Part shown: positions 46,124 through 54,244 of the stretch, piece after piece
Numbering within the stretch: the first letter of the stretch is position 1
Layout: each line of letters begins with the position of its first letter
Assembly: GCF_000739615.1 (NCBI RefSeq)
Contig: NZ_BATP01000061.1
Span: 36,888 to 100,887 of the forward strand
Source: Haloferula sp. BvORR071
GTDB taxonomy: Bacteria > Verrucomicrobiota > Verrucomicrobiia > Verrucomicrobiales > Akkermansiaceae
Length of the DNA: 64,000 nt
Direction of reading: 5' to 3'
Translations under genes and position numbers: made by a program
Notes under the pieces: generated by a model
What the model was told of the DNA's origin: nothing
The model's database searches: none
Seen by the model: only the letters and a program-made list of their open reading frames with translations

Positions 46124-46491
46124 GATTGGCCGGGGCCGCGGGGTTCGAGGGTGCTGCCGGGCATGGCGCGGGTGCCGCGGCATTGGGCGAGGCCCCAGCG
46201 GGCGAGGGGGAGGAGGAAGTCCTTGGTGCTGCGGCCGCGCTCGGTGAGCTGGTAGATGACGCGGCGGCCGTCGTCGGGGTCGGCGGCGCGCTTGAGCAGG
46301 CCGTGGGTGGTCAGGGATTTCAGGCGGTCGGAGAGGATGTTGGTGGCGATGCCTTCGGGTGAGGCCAGGAATTCATCGTAGCGCTGCTTGCCGAGGAAGA
46401 GATCGCGGATCACCAGCAGGGTCCAGCGATCGCCGAAGAGATCGAGGGCGCAGGCGACGGGGCAGGGTGAGCGGCGGGCGGATGACTTCAC
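46120..46491 (-). CDS. HxlR-family transcriptional regulator
   Basis: 123 aa from GTG 46491. A HxlR winged HTH: CPVACALDLFGDRWTLLVIR, GKQRYDEFLASPEGIATNIL, and DPDDGRRVIYQLTERGR. The conserved N-terminal Cys that senses thiol stress in relatives is Cys10. It is divergent from a DinB-like gene with 80 bp between starts. Two 17-bp palindromes (ACTTG-N7-CAAGT) sit 12-28 bp before its GTG and 15-31 bp before the DinB ATG, so it probably represses both genes. Confidence 0.92.
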   Translation of the reverse strand: MKSSARRSPCPVACALDLFGDRWTLLVIRDLFLGKQRYDEFLASPEGIATNILSDRLKSLTTHGLLKRAADPDDGRRVIYQLTERGRSTKDFLLPLARWGLAQCRGTRAMPGSTLEPRGPGQS

Positions 46492-46502
46492 GGCGGGATT
46501 TC

Positions 46503-46519
46503 ACTTGCAAAGGACAAGT
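46503..46519. promoter_or_regulatory. Putative HxlR operator, proximal to hxlR
   Basis: ACTTGCAAAGGACAAGT, an ACTTG-N7-CAAGT inverted repeat. Identical in form to the site at 46541-46557; their centres are 38 bp apart. Confidence 0.68.
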
Positions 46520-46540
46520 AAAGCAAGGATGGGTGGATTT

Positions 46541-46557
46541 ACTTGCGAATCACAAGT
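46541..46557. promoter_or_regulatory. Putative HxlR operator, proximal to the DinB-like gene
   Basis: ACTTGCGAATCACAAGT, the same ACTTG-N7-CAAGT inverted repeat with a different spacer. Together the pair gives a symmetric arrangement for a dimeric repressor over both divergent promoters. Confidence 0.68.
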
Positions 46558-46571
46558 GAAAGGGGCGGGCC

Positions 46572-47162
46572 ATGAATGAGAGCATTGATGAGGCGGAGAT
46601 CCAAAAGGGGCTGGAGAAGCCGGGGGCGGGGATTCCCTGGCTGGAGCAGAAGATCGGCGGACTGATGCTGCGGCGGGAGGCGCGCAAGGGTAGCCGCGAA
46701 CAGTTGCTGGAGGCGTTCTGCGGGACAGCGGAGGAGGTACTGCAATTGGTCGATGGATTAGACGAGGGGCGCGGAAGGAAGCGGGTGCTCATCCCTCGCT
46801 TGCGGGGGATTGAGGATTCGAGCCGCTACTGGTCGCCGTACATGATCGTGGAGCACCTGTGCCGGGTGGACGGGCCGGTGCTTGGTTTGGTGCGTTTGCT
46901 TGCCGCGGGGAAGACGACGGACCGGAAGTCGGGGCCGGCGGATGTGAAGCCTTCAGTGGAGGCGGGGCCGGAGAGTCTGGAGAAGCTGCGGGGGATCGTG
47001 GCGGAGTGGAGGGAGCATCTGCCGGCGGCAGAGAAGCTGGTGGCATCGAAGCGGCACCGGCATTCTTGGTTCGGGAATTTGAACGCGCACCAGTGGCTTT
47101 GCATGGGGGTCATGCACCATCGTATCCATCGCAAGCAGCTTGAGGCGGTGCTGGCGGGGTAG
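46572..47162 (+). CDS. DinB-like four-helix metalloprotein
   Basis: 196 aa, all helical. The DinB/YfiT metal triad is suggested by MIVEHLCRVDGPVL in the second helix and GVMHHRIHRKQLEAVL in the fourth. DinB-like proteins carry a metal on three His and take part in thiol transfer or stress responses. The gene is divergent from the HxlR regulator and preceded by its putative operator and by GAAAGGGG, a plausible ribosome binding site. Confidence 0.82.
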   Translation: MNESIDEAEIQKGLEKPGAGIPWLEQKIGGLMLRREARKGSREQLLEAFCGTAEEVLQLVDGLDEGRGRKRVLIPRLRGIEDSSRYWSPYMIVEHLCRVDGPVLGLVRLLAAGKTTDRKSGPADVKPSVEAGPESLEKLRGIVAEWREHLPAAEKLVASKRHRHSWFGNLNAHQWLCMGVMHHRIHRKQLEAVLAG

Positions 47163-47165
47163 TGC

Positions 47166-47945
47166 CTAACGAGGCCGCTCGAAGATGATAAAGTGCTGCC
47201 AGGGGAGGGGGCGCAGGTTCGAGACGAAGCGGAAGCCGAGGGACTCGAATTCGAGTCGGGCCTGGGCTTCGGTCATCTTGTGCAGGGCCTTGATGGGGAC
47301 GTTGGGATCCTCGGCGCGGAACTCGAGGAGGAAGATTCGGCCGCCGGGTTTGAGTGCCTGGTATAGGGATGTGAGCATCTCGCGCGGGTGGGAGAACTCG
47401 TGGTAGGCATCGACCATCAGCGCGGCATCAAGGGTGGCAGCGGGGAGCTTGAGGTCGTCGATCGCGCCGAGATGGGGCTCGACGTTGGTGATCTTGAGCT
47501 CGACGGATTTGTTGCGGAGGAAGTCGAGCATCTCCTGCTGGATGTCGACGGCGACGACCTTGCCCTGCGGGACTTTCGGGGAAATACGGAAGCTATAGTA
47601 GCCGGAGCCTGCGCCGATATCGGCGATGACGTCGGTGGGCTTCAAGTCTATGGCGGCGATGGCCTTGCTGGGGGCTTCCTCCTGCTCGCGTTCGCCGCGC
47701 TCCAGCCAACCGATCGCCGGGTGGCCCATGACTTGGGCGATCTCGCGGCCGTGGAAGAACTTGCCGATGCCATCGCGGGTAGCCGGGGCGAAGGTGTAGG
47801 GGGGCGGCTCGGCGGGTGGTTTGGAAACCGTTGGAGCGGGTGGCGGGGTGTTGTCCTTTTGCGGGGCCTGTTCCTTTGCGAGCCATGTCCAGCCTGCGAG
47901 GGCGGAAGCGAGGGCCAGGACGAGGAAGAGGGCAACGCGGCTCAT
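47166..47945 (-). CDS. Membrane-anchored SAM-dependent methyltransferase
   Basis: 259 aa from ATG 47945. A signal-anchor (MSRVALFLVLALASALAGW) is followed by a Pro-rich linker and a class I methyltransferase with motif I VIADIGAGSGYYSFRI (about residue 115), motif II KVVAVDIQQEMLDFL, and the post-motif DAYHEFSHPREMLTSLYQALKPGG. It is presumably in the periplasm or on the outer membrane face, unusual for a SAM enzyme but seen in this family. The substrate is unknown. It is divergent from the next gene. Confidence 0.88.
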   Translation of the reverse strand: MSRVALFLVLALASALAGWTWLAKEQAPQKDNTPPPAPTVSKPPAEPPPYTFAPATRDGIGKFFHGREIAQVMGHPAIGWLERGEREQEEAPSKAIAAIDLKPTDVIADIGAGSGYYSFRISPKVPQGKVVAVDIQQEMLDFLRNKSVELKITNVEPHLGAIDDLKLPAATLDAALMVDAYHEFSHPREMLTSLYQALKPGGRIFLLEFRAEDPNVPIKALHKMTEAQARLEFESLGFRFVSNLRPLPWQHFIIFERPR

Positions 47946-48030
47946 TCCGGGAGTGTGTCTGCTGCCACGGCGGAAAGACAACACCAAGTGACCGAAAGGT
48001 GCATTGCCGTTTGGAAGCCGGGAGGCTTGG

Positions 48031-49047
48031 ATGGCAGACATGGATCTTACCCCAGACCGCATCTTGGAAACCGGCTTCTCCTTCTGGTCCTCGAAGACTC
48101 TTTTGGCAGCCGTGGAAATGGAAGTCTTCACCGTGCTGGCCCGGCAGCCGGCAGGAGTGGATGTCCTGGTGAGGGAACTCGGATTCCACGGGCGCGGGGC
48201 GCGTGATTTTTTCGACACCCTGGTGGCCCTGGGATTCCTGGCACGTGAGAACGGGGTCTATCGGAATGCACCGGAAACGGATCTGTTCCTGGACAAGGCG
48301 AAGCCGTCGTATGTCGGTGGGATACTGGAGATGTCGAGCCGTCGCCTCTACGGCTTCTGGGATCGACTGCCCCACGCGTTGCGCAGTGGTGAGCCGCAGA
48401 ACGAAGCGCGGCAGGAAGGTGGAGAGCTGTTTGAGATGGTTTACTCGGATCCCGATCGCCTGCGCGGATTCCTGACCGCCATGACCGGGGTAAGTCGCGG
48501 AGCAAACATGACGATCGCGCAGAAGTTCCCGTGGGATAAATACAAGAGCTGTGCGGACGTGGGCACAGCGCAGGGCGACCTGGTGGCGCAGATCGCGCTG
48601 GCGCATCCGCATCTCACCGGGATCGGCTACGACCTTGCGGTGGTGAAGCCGATCTTCGAGGACTACATCGCGGGTCTCAGCTTGTCCGACCGTGTGAAGT
48701 TCGAGGACGGGGATTTCTTCACGCTGGAAATGCCGAAGGTGGATGTGATCCTGATGGGGCACATCCTCCACGACTGGGATCTGCCGACGAAGAAGATGCT
48801 CCTTGAGAAGGCCTACCGTGCCCTGCCGGAAGGTGGCGCGGTGGTGGTCTACGACGCGATCATCGACGACGCGCGGGAGAAGAACGCCTTCGGCCTGCTG
48901 ATGAGCCTGAACATGCTGATCGAGACGCCAGGGGGCTTCGACTACACCGGAGCGGATTGCATCGGTTGGATGCAGGAAGCGGGCTTTAAGGACTGCCGCG
49001 TTGAGCACCTGATCGGCCCCGATTCGATGGTGGTTGGAATCAAATAA
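48031..49047 (+). CDS. O-methyltransferase (family 2, dimerisation + AdoMet domains)
   Basis: 338 aa from ATG 48031, which has GGGAGG about 7 nt upstream. An N-terminal dimerisation winged-helix (TPDRILETGFSFWSSKTLLA) is followed by an AdoMet domain with CADVGTAQGDLVAQIALAHP (degenerate glycine motif I) and HILHDWDLPTKKMLLEKAYRAL with the acidic/amide pair typical of hydroxyneurosporene/O-methyltransferases. The canonical motif is DVGGGxGxxx, so Gly to Thr/Ala changes may alter or weaken cofactor binding. The substrate is unknown. Confidence 0.85.
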   Translation: MADMDLTPDRILETGFSFWSSKTLLAAVEMEVFTVLARQPAGVDVLVRELGFHGRGARDFFDTLVALGFLARENGVYRNAPETDLFLDKAKPSYVGGILEMSSRRLYGFWDRLPHALRSGEPQNEARQEGGELFEMVYSDPDRLRGFLTAMTGVSRGANMTIAQKFPWDKYKSCADVGTAQGDLVAQIALAHPHLTGIGYDLAVVKPIFEDYIAGLSLSDRVKFEDGDFFTLEMPKVDVILMGHILHDWDLPTKKMLLEKAYRALPEGGAVVVYDAIIDDAREKNAFGLLMSLNMLIETPGGFDYTGADCIGWMQEAGFKDCRVEHLIGPDSMVVGIK

Positions 49048-49105
49048 GCGTCTGGTGCCTGGAGCACGCTTTACGTTATGCCGGGACTGCTACACAGGGA
49101 GTCCT

Positions 49106-49495
49106 ATGAAGATCGCAAGTGTGCTCCTGCTGGTGCTGGGTTTCTCCGTCGTGCATGCCGAGGATGATCTGCAAAAGATCATCGAAGAGCGTGAGGGAGT
49201 GCTCAAGCAATTGGTCGAGCTAACCGAGGCCCGTCACAAGGCGGGCGGTGCCTCGCAGGAGGATGTGTTCGAGGCTTCGATGAGGCTGCTCAAATTCAAG
49301 GTCAACGTGGTTGCCGATCCTGCCGAGAAGCTTTCGATCCAAGAACAGATCGTGAAGCTTGCGGAGGACAACCTGATGCACGTGAAGAAAATGTTCGAAG
49401 CGGGAGCTGCTGTGAAATTCGCGGTGCTCAAGGCGCAGGACAGGACCTTGGAAGAAAAACAAATCCTCTTCGCGCTCAAGGCGGCGAAACCGTGA
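49106..49495 (+). CDS. Small secreted helical protein
   Basis: 129 aa from ATG 49106. Signal peptide MKIASVLLLVLGFSVVHA, then a highly charged helical mature part (IIEEREGVLKQLVELTEARH; VKKMFEAGAAVKFAVLKAQ) resembling the helical segments of TolC-type proteins. It probably forms a small coiled coil. Function unknown. It follows the O-methyltransferase by 58 nt but may have its own promoter. Confidence 0.72.
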   Translation: MKIASVLLLVLGFSVVHAEDDLQKIIEEREGVLKQLVELTEARHKAGGASQEDVFEASMRLLKFKVNVVADPAEKLSIQEQIVKLAEDNLMHVKKMFEAGAAVKFAVLKAQDRTLEEKQILFALKAAKP

Positions 49496-49508
49496 AGCGC
49501 TGGATCGG

Positions 49509-49754
49509 CTAGAGCATTGGCGGGCCAAGGTGGAAGGGCGAGATGCCGTAACCTTGTGCCCGCCGCTTTTCCTCTTCCTCTTCGGCGGCCTCCTTGCGGC
49601 GCTTGGCGAGGTAGGCCTTGCTTTCCTCGATCTCGGCCTTGAGCGCTTCTTCCTGCGGGTCGGGGATCAGGTATTCAGCAGGCAAGGTCTCGCCGCAATG
49701 CTCGCAGCGAGGCCGACGGCTGTAGAGGGTGCGGTGGCAGTGCGGACAATTCAT
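49509..49754 (-). CDS. Small zinc-ribbon protein
   Basis: 81 aa. Two CxxC knuckles (CPHC at 3-6, CEHC at 17-20) give a zinc ribbon. A charged coiled coil follows (KRRKEAAEEEEEKRR), and the end has a hydrophobic tip GISPFHLGPPML. It is probably a small zinc-binding adaptor; no family name is certain. Confidence 0.72.
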   Translation of the reverse strand: MNCPHCHRTLYSRRPRCEHCGETLPAEYLIPDPQEEALKAEIEESKAYLAKRRKEAAEEEEEKRRAQGYGISPFHLGPPML

Positions 49755-49808
49755 CCTCGCCGGACAGAATGGCTGTCCGCGGCGCAGGGGGCGAGTGGAA
49801 ACCTGCGG

Positions 49809-50246
49809 CTAGATTACAGCCTCCAAGTCGGCTTCGACCGCGCGGATTTCTTCGGCGATGCTCTCTGCCAAGGTCATGCCCGAGTAAGAGAGCACACTGA
49901 GGCCGGAGCGATCTTTGTGCAGTAGCAGGCTGATCGCGCGGGTCATCGGGTGGCCGGAGATGTAGCGCTCGATTTCGGCACGGGTGGCGAAGGCGAAGAG
50001 GCCGGCGTAGAACAGAGGCTTCGGGTCGCGCAGAAGCACGGCCTTCTTGTGATGGACGAGATGGAGGGCCAGCTCGCAGGAACGCTGGAGGCGGACGGGA
50101 TCAGTCTGCTCCAGGTGGGTGAGGTAGGCGGATGCGTTTTCACGGAGTTTGCCGTGGACGATCCAGCGCTGGTTGACCCTTTGCACCGTGGCAAGGGCCT
50201 TTTCTGCCTCAGCTACGGGAGCCGGGCAAGTGACTGGGTAGGGCAT
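49809..50246 (-). CDS. Hypothetical protein
   Basis: 145 aa from ATG 50246; the open frame upstream has no coding character. It is helical, with HKKAVLLRDPKPLFYAGLF and RAEIERYISGHPMTRAISL. No recognised family, signal or membrane segment. It is divergent from the nucleoid-associated protein gene, with 118 bp between starts. Confidence 0.55.
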   Translation of the reverse strand: MPYPVTCPAPVAEAEKALATVQRVNQRWIVHGKLRENASAYLTHLEQTDPVRLQRSCELALHLVHHKKAVLLRDPKPLFYAGLFAFATRAEIERYISGHPMTRAISLLLHKDRSGLSVLSYSGMTLAESIAEEIRAVEADLEAVI

Positions 50247-50364
50247 GGGGTGGGTGTGTGCAGGGTGTAGCGGGACAGCTAATCCCCGCCATCTTAGCAC
50301 CTTGGGAGAATTGTTCAACCACTCTTGCGCGGGGGGCGGGGGCTCTCTAGGGTCGCCGCCCCGA

Positions 50365-51489
50365 ATGTCCGCCACAACCGCCACCAAGATCCGCTTTACG
50401 TCCGCCGCCGCCACCCGTCTCGTGCTCGCCAAGATTGGGAATCCCCAGCGCGAGGAGCCCTTGCAGACCTCCAAGAAGGTCTTTGTTGTCGCGGATGAGG
50501 ATACGGGCGCGCTGACGTCGCTGTTCGTGAAGCCTTTCAAGAGCCTGGCGGGCTATCGCTTCAGCCATCACTCGTCGCTGGACCAGCACGAAATGAACCA
50601 GTGCGCGAAGGCGATTTTCGAGACGCCGGAGGGGCTGCTAGAGAAGGGCTGCGACATCGCGAAGCGGCTCTACTCGAAATCCAACCACCCGAACATCAAG
50701 GCGGGGGACCTGTGCGTCGCCCTGGTCGATAACGTCGAGGTGAACGGCGACCTGGTGCAGGCGATCTGCATTCTGAAGTCCGAGAGCGTGGTGCCCTTCC
50801 TGAGCATCTCGACCAAGGACGGCGACCTGCATCTGCACACGGAGCAGGGGATCAATCCGGAGAAGATCGACAAGGGCTGCCTGATCCTGAACCACCAGTC
50901 GAAGAAGGGCTACTACGTGCTGACCTTCGATCGCTCTGGCAGCGACTCGCGCTTCTGGGTGCGGGATTTCCTGGGAGTGGTGGCGATCACCGACAGCCCT
51001 TTCCTGACGAACAAGTTTGCCAATATGGCAGTGGCCTTCACCAAGGAGGAGGAGAAGACCAAGAAGAAGGAGAAGGCCAAGCAAGCCCCCGAAGAGCGGG
51101 AGGAAGAGAGCGACGACGCGCCACCGCCGTGGGAATCTGCCAGCGTGGCGAAGGATGCGATGAGCTACTTCGAGGAGAAGGAGCAATTCAGCCTGCAGGA
51201 ATTCGAGGAGCAGGTACTACGGACGCCGGAAGCGGTGGAGAAATTCCGCAAGCACAAGGAGAAGGTCGAGGAGGAGCAGGGCCAGCGCTTTGACGAGTCC
51301 TTCGAGATTTCGAAGAAGGATGTGAGCAAGGCGAAGAAGCGGATCAGCACGGTGGTGAAGCTGGATACCGGCGTGGAGATCCACGTGAAGCCGGGCTTCG
51401 CCGATCAGGAAGATCCGGTGCTGGAACGGGGCTTTGATGAAGACAAGGGGATGAAGTTCATCAAGGTGTTCTTCAATGGGGAGGTTTAG
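50365..51489 (+). CDS. Nucleoid-associated protein, NdpA/YejK family
   Basis: 374 aa from ATG 50365, chosen over an upstream ATG at 50245 because the first 40 residues of the longer frame look non-coding. It has the NdpA core pattern (AGDLCVALVDNVEVNGDLVQ; FLSISTKDGDLHLHTEQGI; HQSKKGYYVLTFDRSG). A Lys/Glu-rich coiled middle (about 215-290) separates it from a C-terminal KVFFNGEV end. In relatives these proteins coat nucleoid DNA. A pair of palindromes lies past its stop. Confidence 0.85.
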   Translation: MSATTATKIRFTSAAATRLVLAKIGNPQREEPLQTSKKVFVVADEDTGALTSLFVKPFKSLAGYRFSHHSSLDQHEMNQCAKAIFETPEGLLEKGCDIAKRLYSKSNHPNIKAGDLCVALVDNVEVNGDLVQAICILKSESVVPFLSISTKDGDLHLHTEQGINPEKIDKGCLILNHQSKKGYYVLTFDRSGSDSRFWVRDFLGVVAITDSPFLTNKFANMAVAFTKEEEKTKKKEKAKQAPEEREEESDDAPPPWESASVAKDAMSYFEEKEQFSLQEFEEQVLRTPEAVEKFRKHKEKVEEEQGQRFDESFEISKKDVSKAKKRISTVVKLDTGVEIHVKPGFADQEDPVLERGFDEDKGMKFIKVFFNGEV

Positions 51490-51528
51490 GGCACACCTCG
51501 TGTGACCTTGGTGCCGTCCTAAAATAGG

Positions 51529-51557
51529 ATAGGTCGTATAGGAGCTATACGACCTAT
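51529..51557. terminator. Perfect 12-bp inverted repeat at convergent gene ends
   Basis: ATAGGTCGTATA-GGAGC-TATACGACCTAT. There is no T-run, so it is either a weak bidirectional terminator or a site of another kind. It is followed 4 nt later by a second inverted repeat. Confidence 0.45.
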
Positions 51558-51561
51558 GATT

Positions 51562-51599
51562 CCGCAGAGTGAATCCCTTGTTAGCGGATCACTCTGCGG
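51562..51599. terminator. Second inverted repeat, CCGCAGAGTGA / TCACTCTGCGG
   Basis: An 11-bp perfect stem with a 16-nt loop that has its own partial pairing (AATCC / GGAT). It lies 24 bp from the BSP-type protease stop. With the repeat at 51529 it makes a tandem-hairpin structure between convergent genes. Confidence 0.45.
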
Positions 51600-51623
51600 G
51601 AGCTGAGCGTTTGCGCTCCTGAT

Positions 51624-52994
51624 TTACTTCTGCACGCGCTTGCCGGCCTTGATGGCTTCTTTCCACTCGGTGTTGAGTTCCGGGAGGGTTTTGCCGGTCC
51701 ACTCTTTCCAGAGGCCTTCTTCGTATTTGCCCTCGCGGCCTGCGGCATTGAGCTTCTGCATCAGGTCCTTGTCCTTCGAGGTCACGACCCAATCGAGGAA
51801 GTTGCCGGTGGTGCGGTAGCTGTTGTCGTAGTTTACCTTCTCGGCGCGGTCGGGGCCGAGGCCAGCGCCGTGGCTCTGCGGTTCGTAGAGGAACCAGCGG
51901 ATGTAGTCGCAAACGCCCTCGGTGACCCAACCAGGAGTGGGCTTTGGATTGCGGTTGGTCTGGGAGGCACGCCAGTAGTTTTGCACGACGTGGCCCATTT
52001 CGTGAACGGTGGCACCCTTGGCCTCGCGATTGAGTTCACCGGCAAACCATTTCGCGTTCAGGGTGATTTGGCCGCCTTGGGCAAAGGCCGGCGGGCCGAT
52101 GGTTGGATCATAAAGGAAGGTCACCACGTCCGGAGCCTTGTAGCCTTGGCTTGGCATCAGCTCCACCAGCTTCGGATACCATTCCTGGATGACCGGCACG
52201 AGTTCCTTGTCGCTCCAATCGGTGAGCTCGGGGGCCTTGGTCGAGTTGATGATGTAGCGGAACTTGCCGTCCTTCGACTTGTATTCCTTCACGATCTTCT
52301 CGGCGACCTTGAGACGCTCGATTGCGGGACCGCGCGAGCTGATCACATCGATTTCACTGAAGAAGGTATTGCCGAAGGGATCGCTCTTGGAGGTCGGCTC
52401 CACGTCGAAGAGCAGATAGCGGTAGTCTCCGAGCACCTTGCCGCCCTGGTTGGTGACTTCGGCGGCATGCTGGCCACCGCCGTTGCCATCCTTCACTCGG
52501 GTGTCGACTTCAGCCACCAGGTCCCAGCCAACGGATTTCGGATCGGTGTCGCGCTTGGGAGCGGCGTTGAAGTCCTTGGCTTTGCCGCTGGCGGCGTAAA
52601 GCTTGTAGACCTGCGGACCGCGGCTGCCGTTGTGCCAGGAGTAGGTGTCCACGCTCTTGATCGGCGTCTCCTCGCCGAGGTCCACGGCGATGCGTCCGCC
52701 TTGGGAGCCTTGGGTGAAGAAGAAATTCGCGCGGGGCTGGTCATCGCCGGTCGGGACCTTGCCGTCGTTCAGCACCGAGAGCTCGGCGCTGCCGCGGTCC
52801 TTCTCGCCATCCACCAGGGTGAAGGTCGCCTTGGTCGCGGCGTCGTTGGTGGCCGGCGGGGCGATCGTGTCGAGCTTGAATTCGGCGTCCGCCTGGCCGT
52901 GACCTTTGGTCACATTGGCGGCGGCGTGGAGCGTGGAAGTGGCCGCGATCGAAGCGGCGGCGATCAGCAGAGATGCAGCGGAGGATGAGCGCAT
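51624..52994 (-). CDS. Secreted BSP-type zinc metalloprotease-like protein with discoidin-like domain
   Basis: 456 aa with signal peptide (ending near residue 24). Residues about 30-220 look like a beta-sandwich with discoidin/F5-8-type pattern (GGRIAVDLGEETPIKSVDTY; NTFFSEIDV). The C-terminal part is the basic-secretory-protein peptidase family: HEMGH at 331-335, then EGVCDYIRWFL and YRTTGNFLDWV. The HExxH zinc motif is intact, and a Glu or His downstream would complete it. Probably an extracellular peptidase. Confidence 0.9.
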   Translation of the reverse strand: MRSSSAASLLIAAASIAATSTLHAAANVTKGHGQADAEFKLDTIAPPATNDAATKATFTLVDGEKDRGSAELSVLNDGKVPTGDDQPRANFFFTQGSQGGRIAVDLGEETPIKSVDTYSWHNGSRGPQVYKLYAASGKAKDFNAAPKRDTDPKSVGWDLVAEVDTRVKDGNGGGQHAAEVTNQGGKVLGDYRYLLFDVEPTSKSDPFGNTFFSEIDVISSRGPAIERLKVAEKIVKEYKSKDGKFRYIINSTKAPELTDWSDKELVPVIQEWYPKLVELMPSQGYKAPDVVTFLYDPTIGPPAFAQGGQITLNAKWFAGELNREAKGATVHEMGHVVQNYWRASQTNRNPKPTPGWVTEGVCDYIRWFLYEPQSHGAGLGPDRAEKVNYDNSYRTTGNFLDWVVTSKDKDLMQKLNAAGREGKYEEGLWKEWTGKTLPELNTEWKEAIKAGKRVQK

Positions 52995-53129
52995 GCTTTT
53001 AACGTCGGGTTGGGATGCGGGTTTAGTCTGTCGTCCCTGTTTTTTGGGGAGATGGCAAGGGGGGCGATTGGAACCTTTCGCCCGATGGCCCGGAAGCTCC
53101 CTTTTTAGCTAGTAAAACGGGCAGCAGGC

Positions 53130-53591
53130 TTAGCCCGCGGAGGGAGGGATCGGGCGCCGGAAGTGGACCAAGGTTTCCAGAACCTCGAAGCCGAGGCGAC
53201 GGTGGAAGGTGATGCTCTCCTGATTGTCGTATAGGCAGTTGGAGGCCATTTCGAAGCAACCCTGAGCTGCCGCCCAGCGTTCGATCGCGGCGACGAGAGC
53301 TCTTCCTACGCCAAGGTGGCGCTGATCCGGCGCCACGTAGATGCCCTCCAGAAAGCCGACCGGCGAGGTGCTGCAATCCTCCGCGTGGGAGCGCAGGCAG
53401 GCCTCGGCGAAGCCGCAGGGCTCTGAGCCGGAATCGGAATCGAAGGCCAGGAAGACTGCCAGACCCGGATCGCGAAGGTAGTGTTCCATCTCCGTCTCGT
53501 GCTCGGCGCGGCTGCCGTGCGGCCAGAGGGCAAGGCGGAGGACCAGCCATACTTCGTGGTCGGCAGGGGTGGCTTCGCGGATGGTGATCAT
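53130..53591 (-). CDS. GNAT acetyltransferase, aminoglycoside AAC(6')-I-like
   Basis: 153 aa from ATG 53591, fixed by the ATGA overlap with the DUF1697 stop. The whole length follows the AAC(6')-I pattern: MITIREATPADHEVWLVLRL, LWPHGSRAEHETEM, SPVGFLEGIYVAPDQRHLGVG (acetyl-CoA loop), WAAAQGCFEMAS, and SITFHRRLGFEVLETLVHFR. Such enzymes acetylate the 6'-amino group of aminoglycosides, and chromosomal relatives exist in many environmental bacteria. Actual substrate and resistance effect are not shown by sequence. Confidence 0.85.
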   Translation of the reverse strand: MITIREATPADHEVWLVLRLALWPHGSRAEHETEMEHYLRDPGLAVFLAFDSDSGSEPCGFAEACLRSHAEDCSTSPVGFLEGIYVAPDQRHLGVGRALVAAIERWAAAQGCFEMASNCLYDNQESITFHRRLGFEVLETLVHFRRPIPPSAG

Positions 53592-54142
53592 GTTTCCTGG
53601 CACATCTTGCGAAGCGCCAACACTGAGCGCCAGTTGCGGGTGGTGGCCTTCACTTTCAGGGCGCGCTCGAACCAATTGTTGTTGAGCTTGGTGTTACCGT
53701 AACCGTGCGGACAGTGGAGGAGGATGGCGCCTTTCAGCCATGCGGCGCGCTCGCCTTCGGCGGCGGGGAGCTTGAGGGCCTCGAAGGCCTTCTCGGTCAC
53801 GGGCTCGAAGAGGAAGGTGGCGTGGTAGTGGGTTTCCTCGATGTCGCCGGATTTCGGGAGCAGCGGGTTATCGGTGGCGATGGCGTCGAGGTCCTTGGCG
53901 GGGAGGACGAGGACCGGTGAATCGACGCCGTGATCTTTCTTGAGGCTAGCCTCGATCATTGAGGCGAGCTTGGCGGGCGTGGTCTTCTTGGCGTCGAAGA
54001 CGGCATTGCCGCTCTGCAGATAGGTGCGGACATTCTCGCAGCCGAGGTCTGCGAGAAGCGCTTGGAGGGCGGGCATTCGGAGCATGTTCTTGCCCGACAC
54101 ATTGATGCCGCGGAGGAGTGCGAGGTAGGTGCTCATGGCCAA
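53588..54142 (-). CDS. DUF1697 protein
   Basis: 184 aa. It has the DUF1697 start MSTYLALLRGINVSGKNMLR, LGCENVRTYLQSGNAVFDA in the middle and GYGNTKLNNNWFERALKVKATTRNWRSV near the end, all diagnostic. The family has no proven function. An alternative start two codons downstream is equally good. It is translationally coupled to the AAC(6')-like gene. Confidence 0.93.
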   Translation of the reverse strand: MAMSTYLALLRGINVSGKNMLRMPALQALLADLGCENVRTYLQSGNAVFDAKKTTPAKLASMIEASLKKDHGVDSPVLVLPAKDLDAIATDNPLLPKSGDIEETHYHATFLFEPVTEKAFEALKLPAAEGERAAWLKGAILLHCPHGYGNTKLNNNWFERALKVKATTRNWRSVLALRKMCQET

Positions 54143-54244
54143 TCAATCCGAATTCGGTGAGCATGATCTGAAGGATAAGCGGGCTGCGGTCAAGGTGGCG
54201 GCCTTTGTCCTTCCCTGGGATGCTGCGCGCGGCATCCTTCTGGC

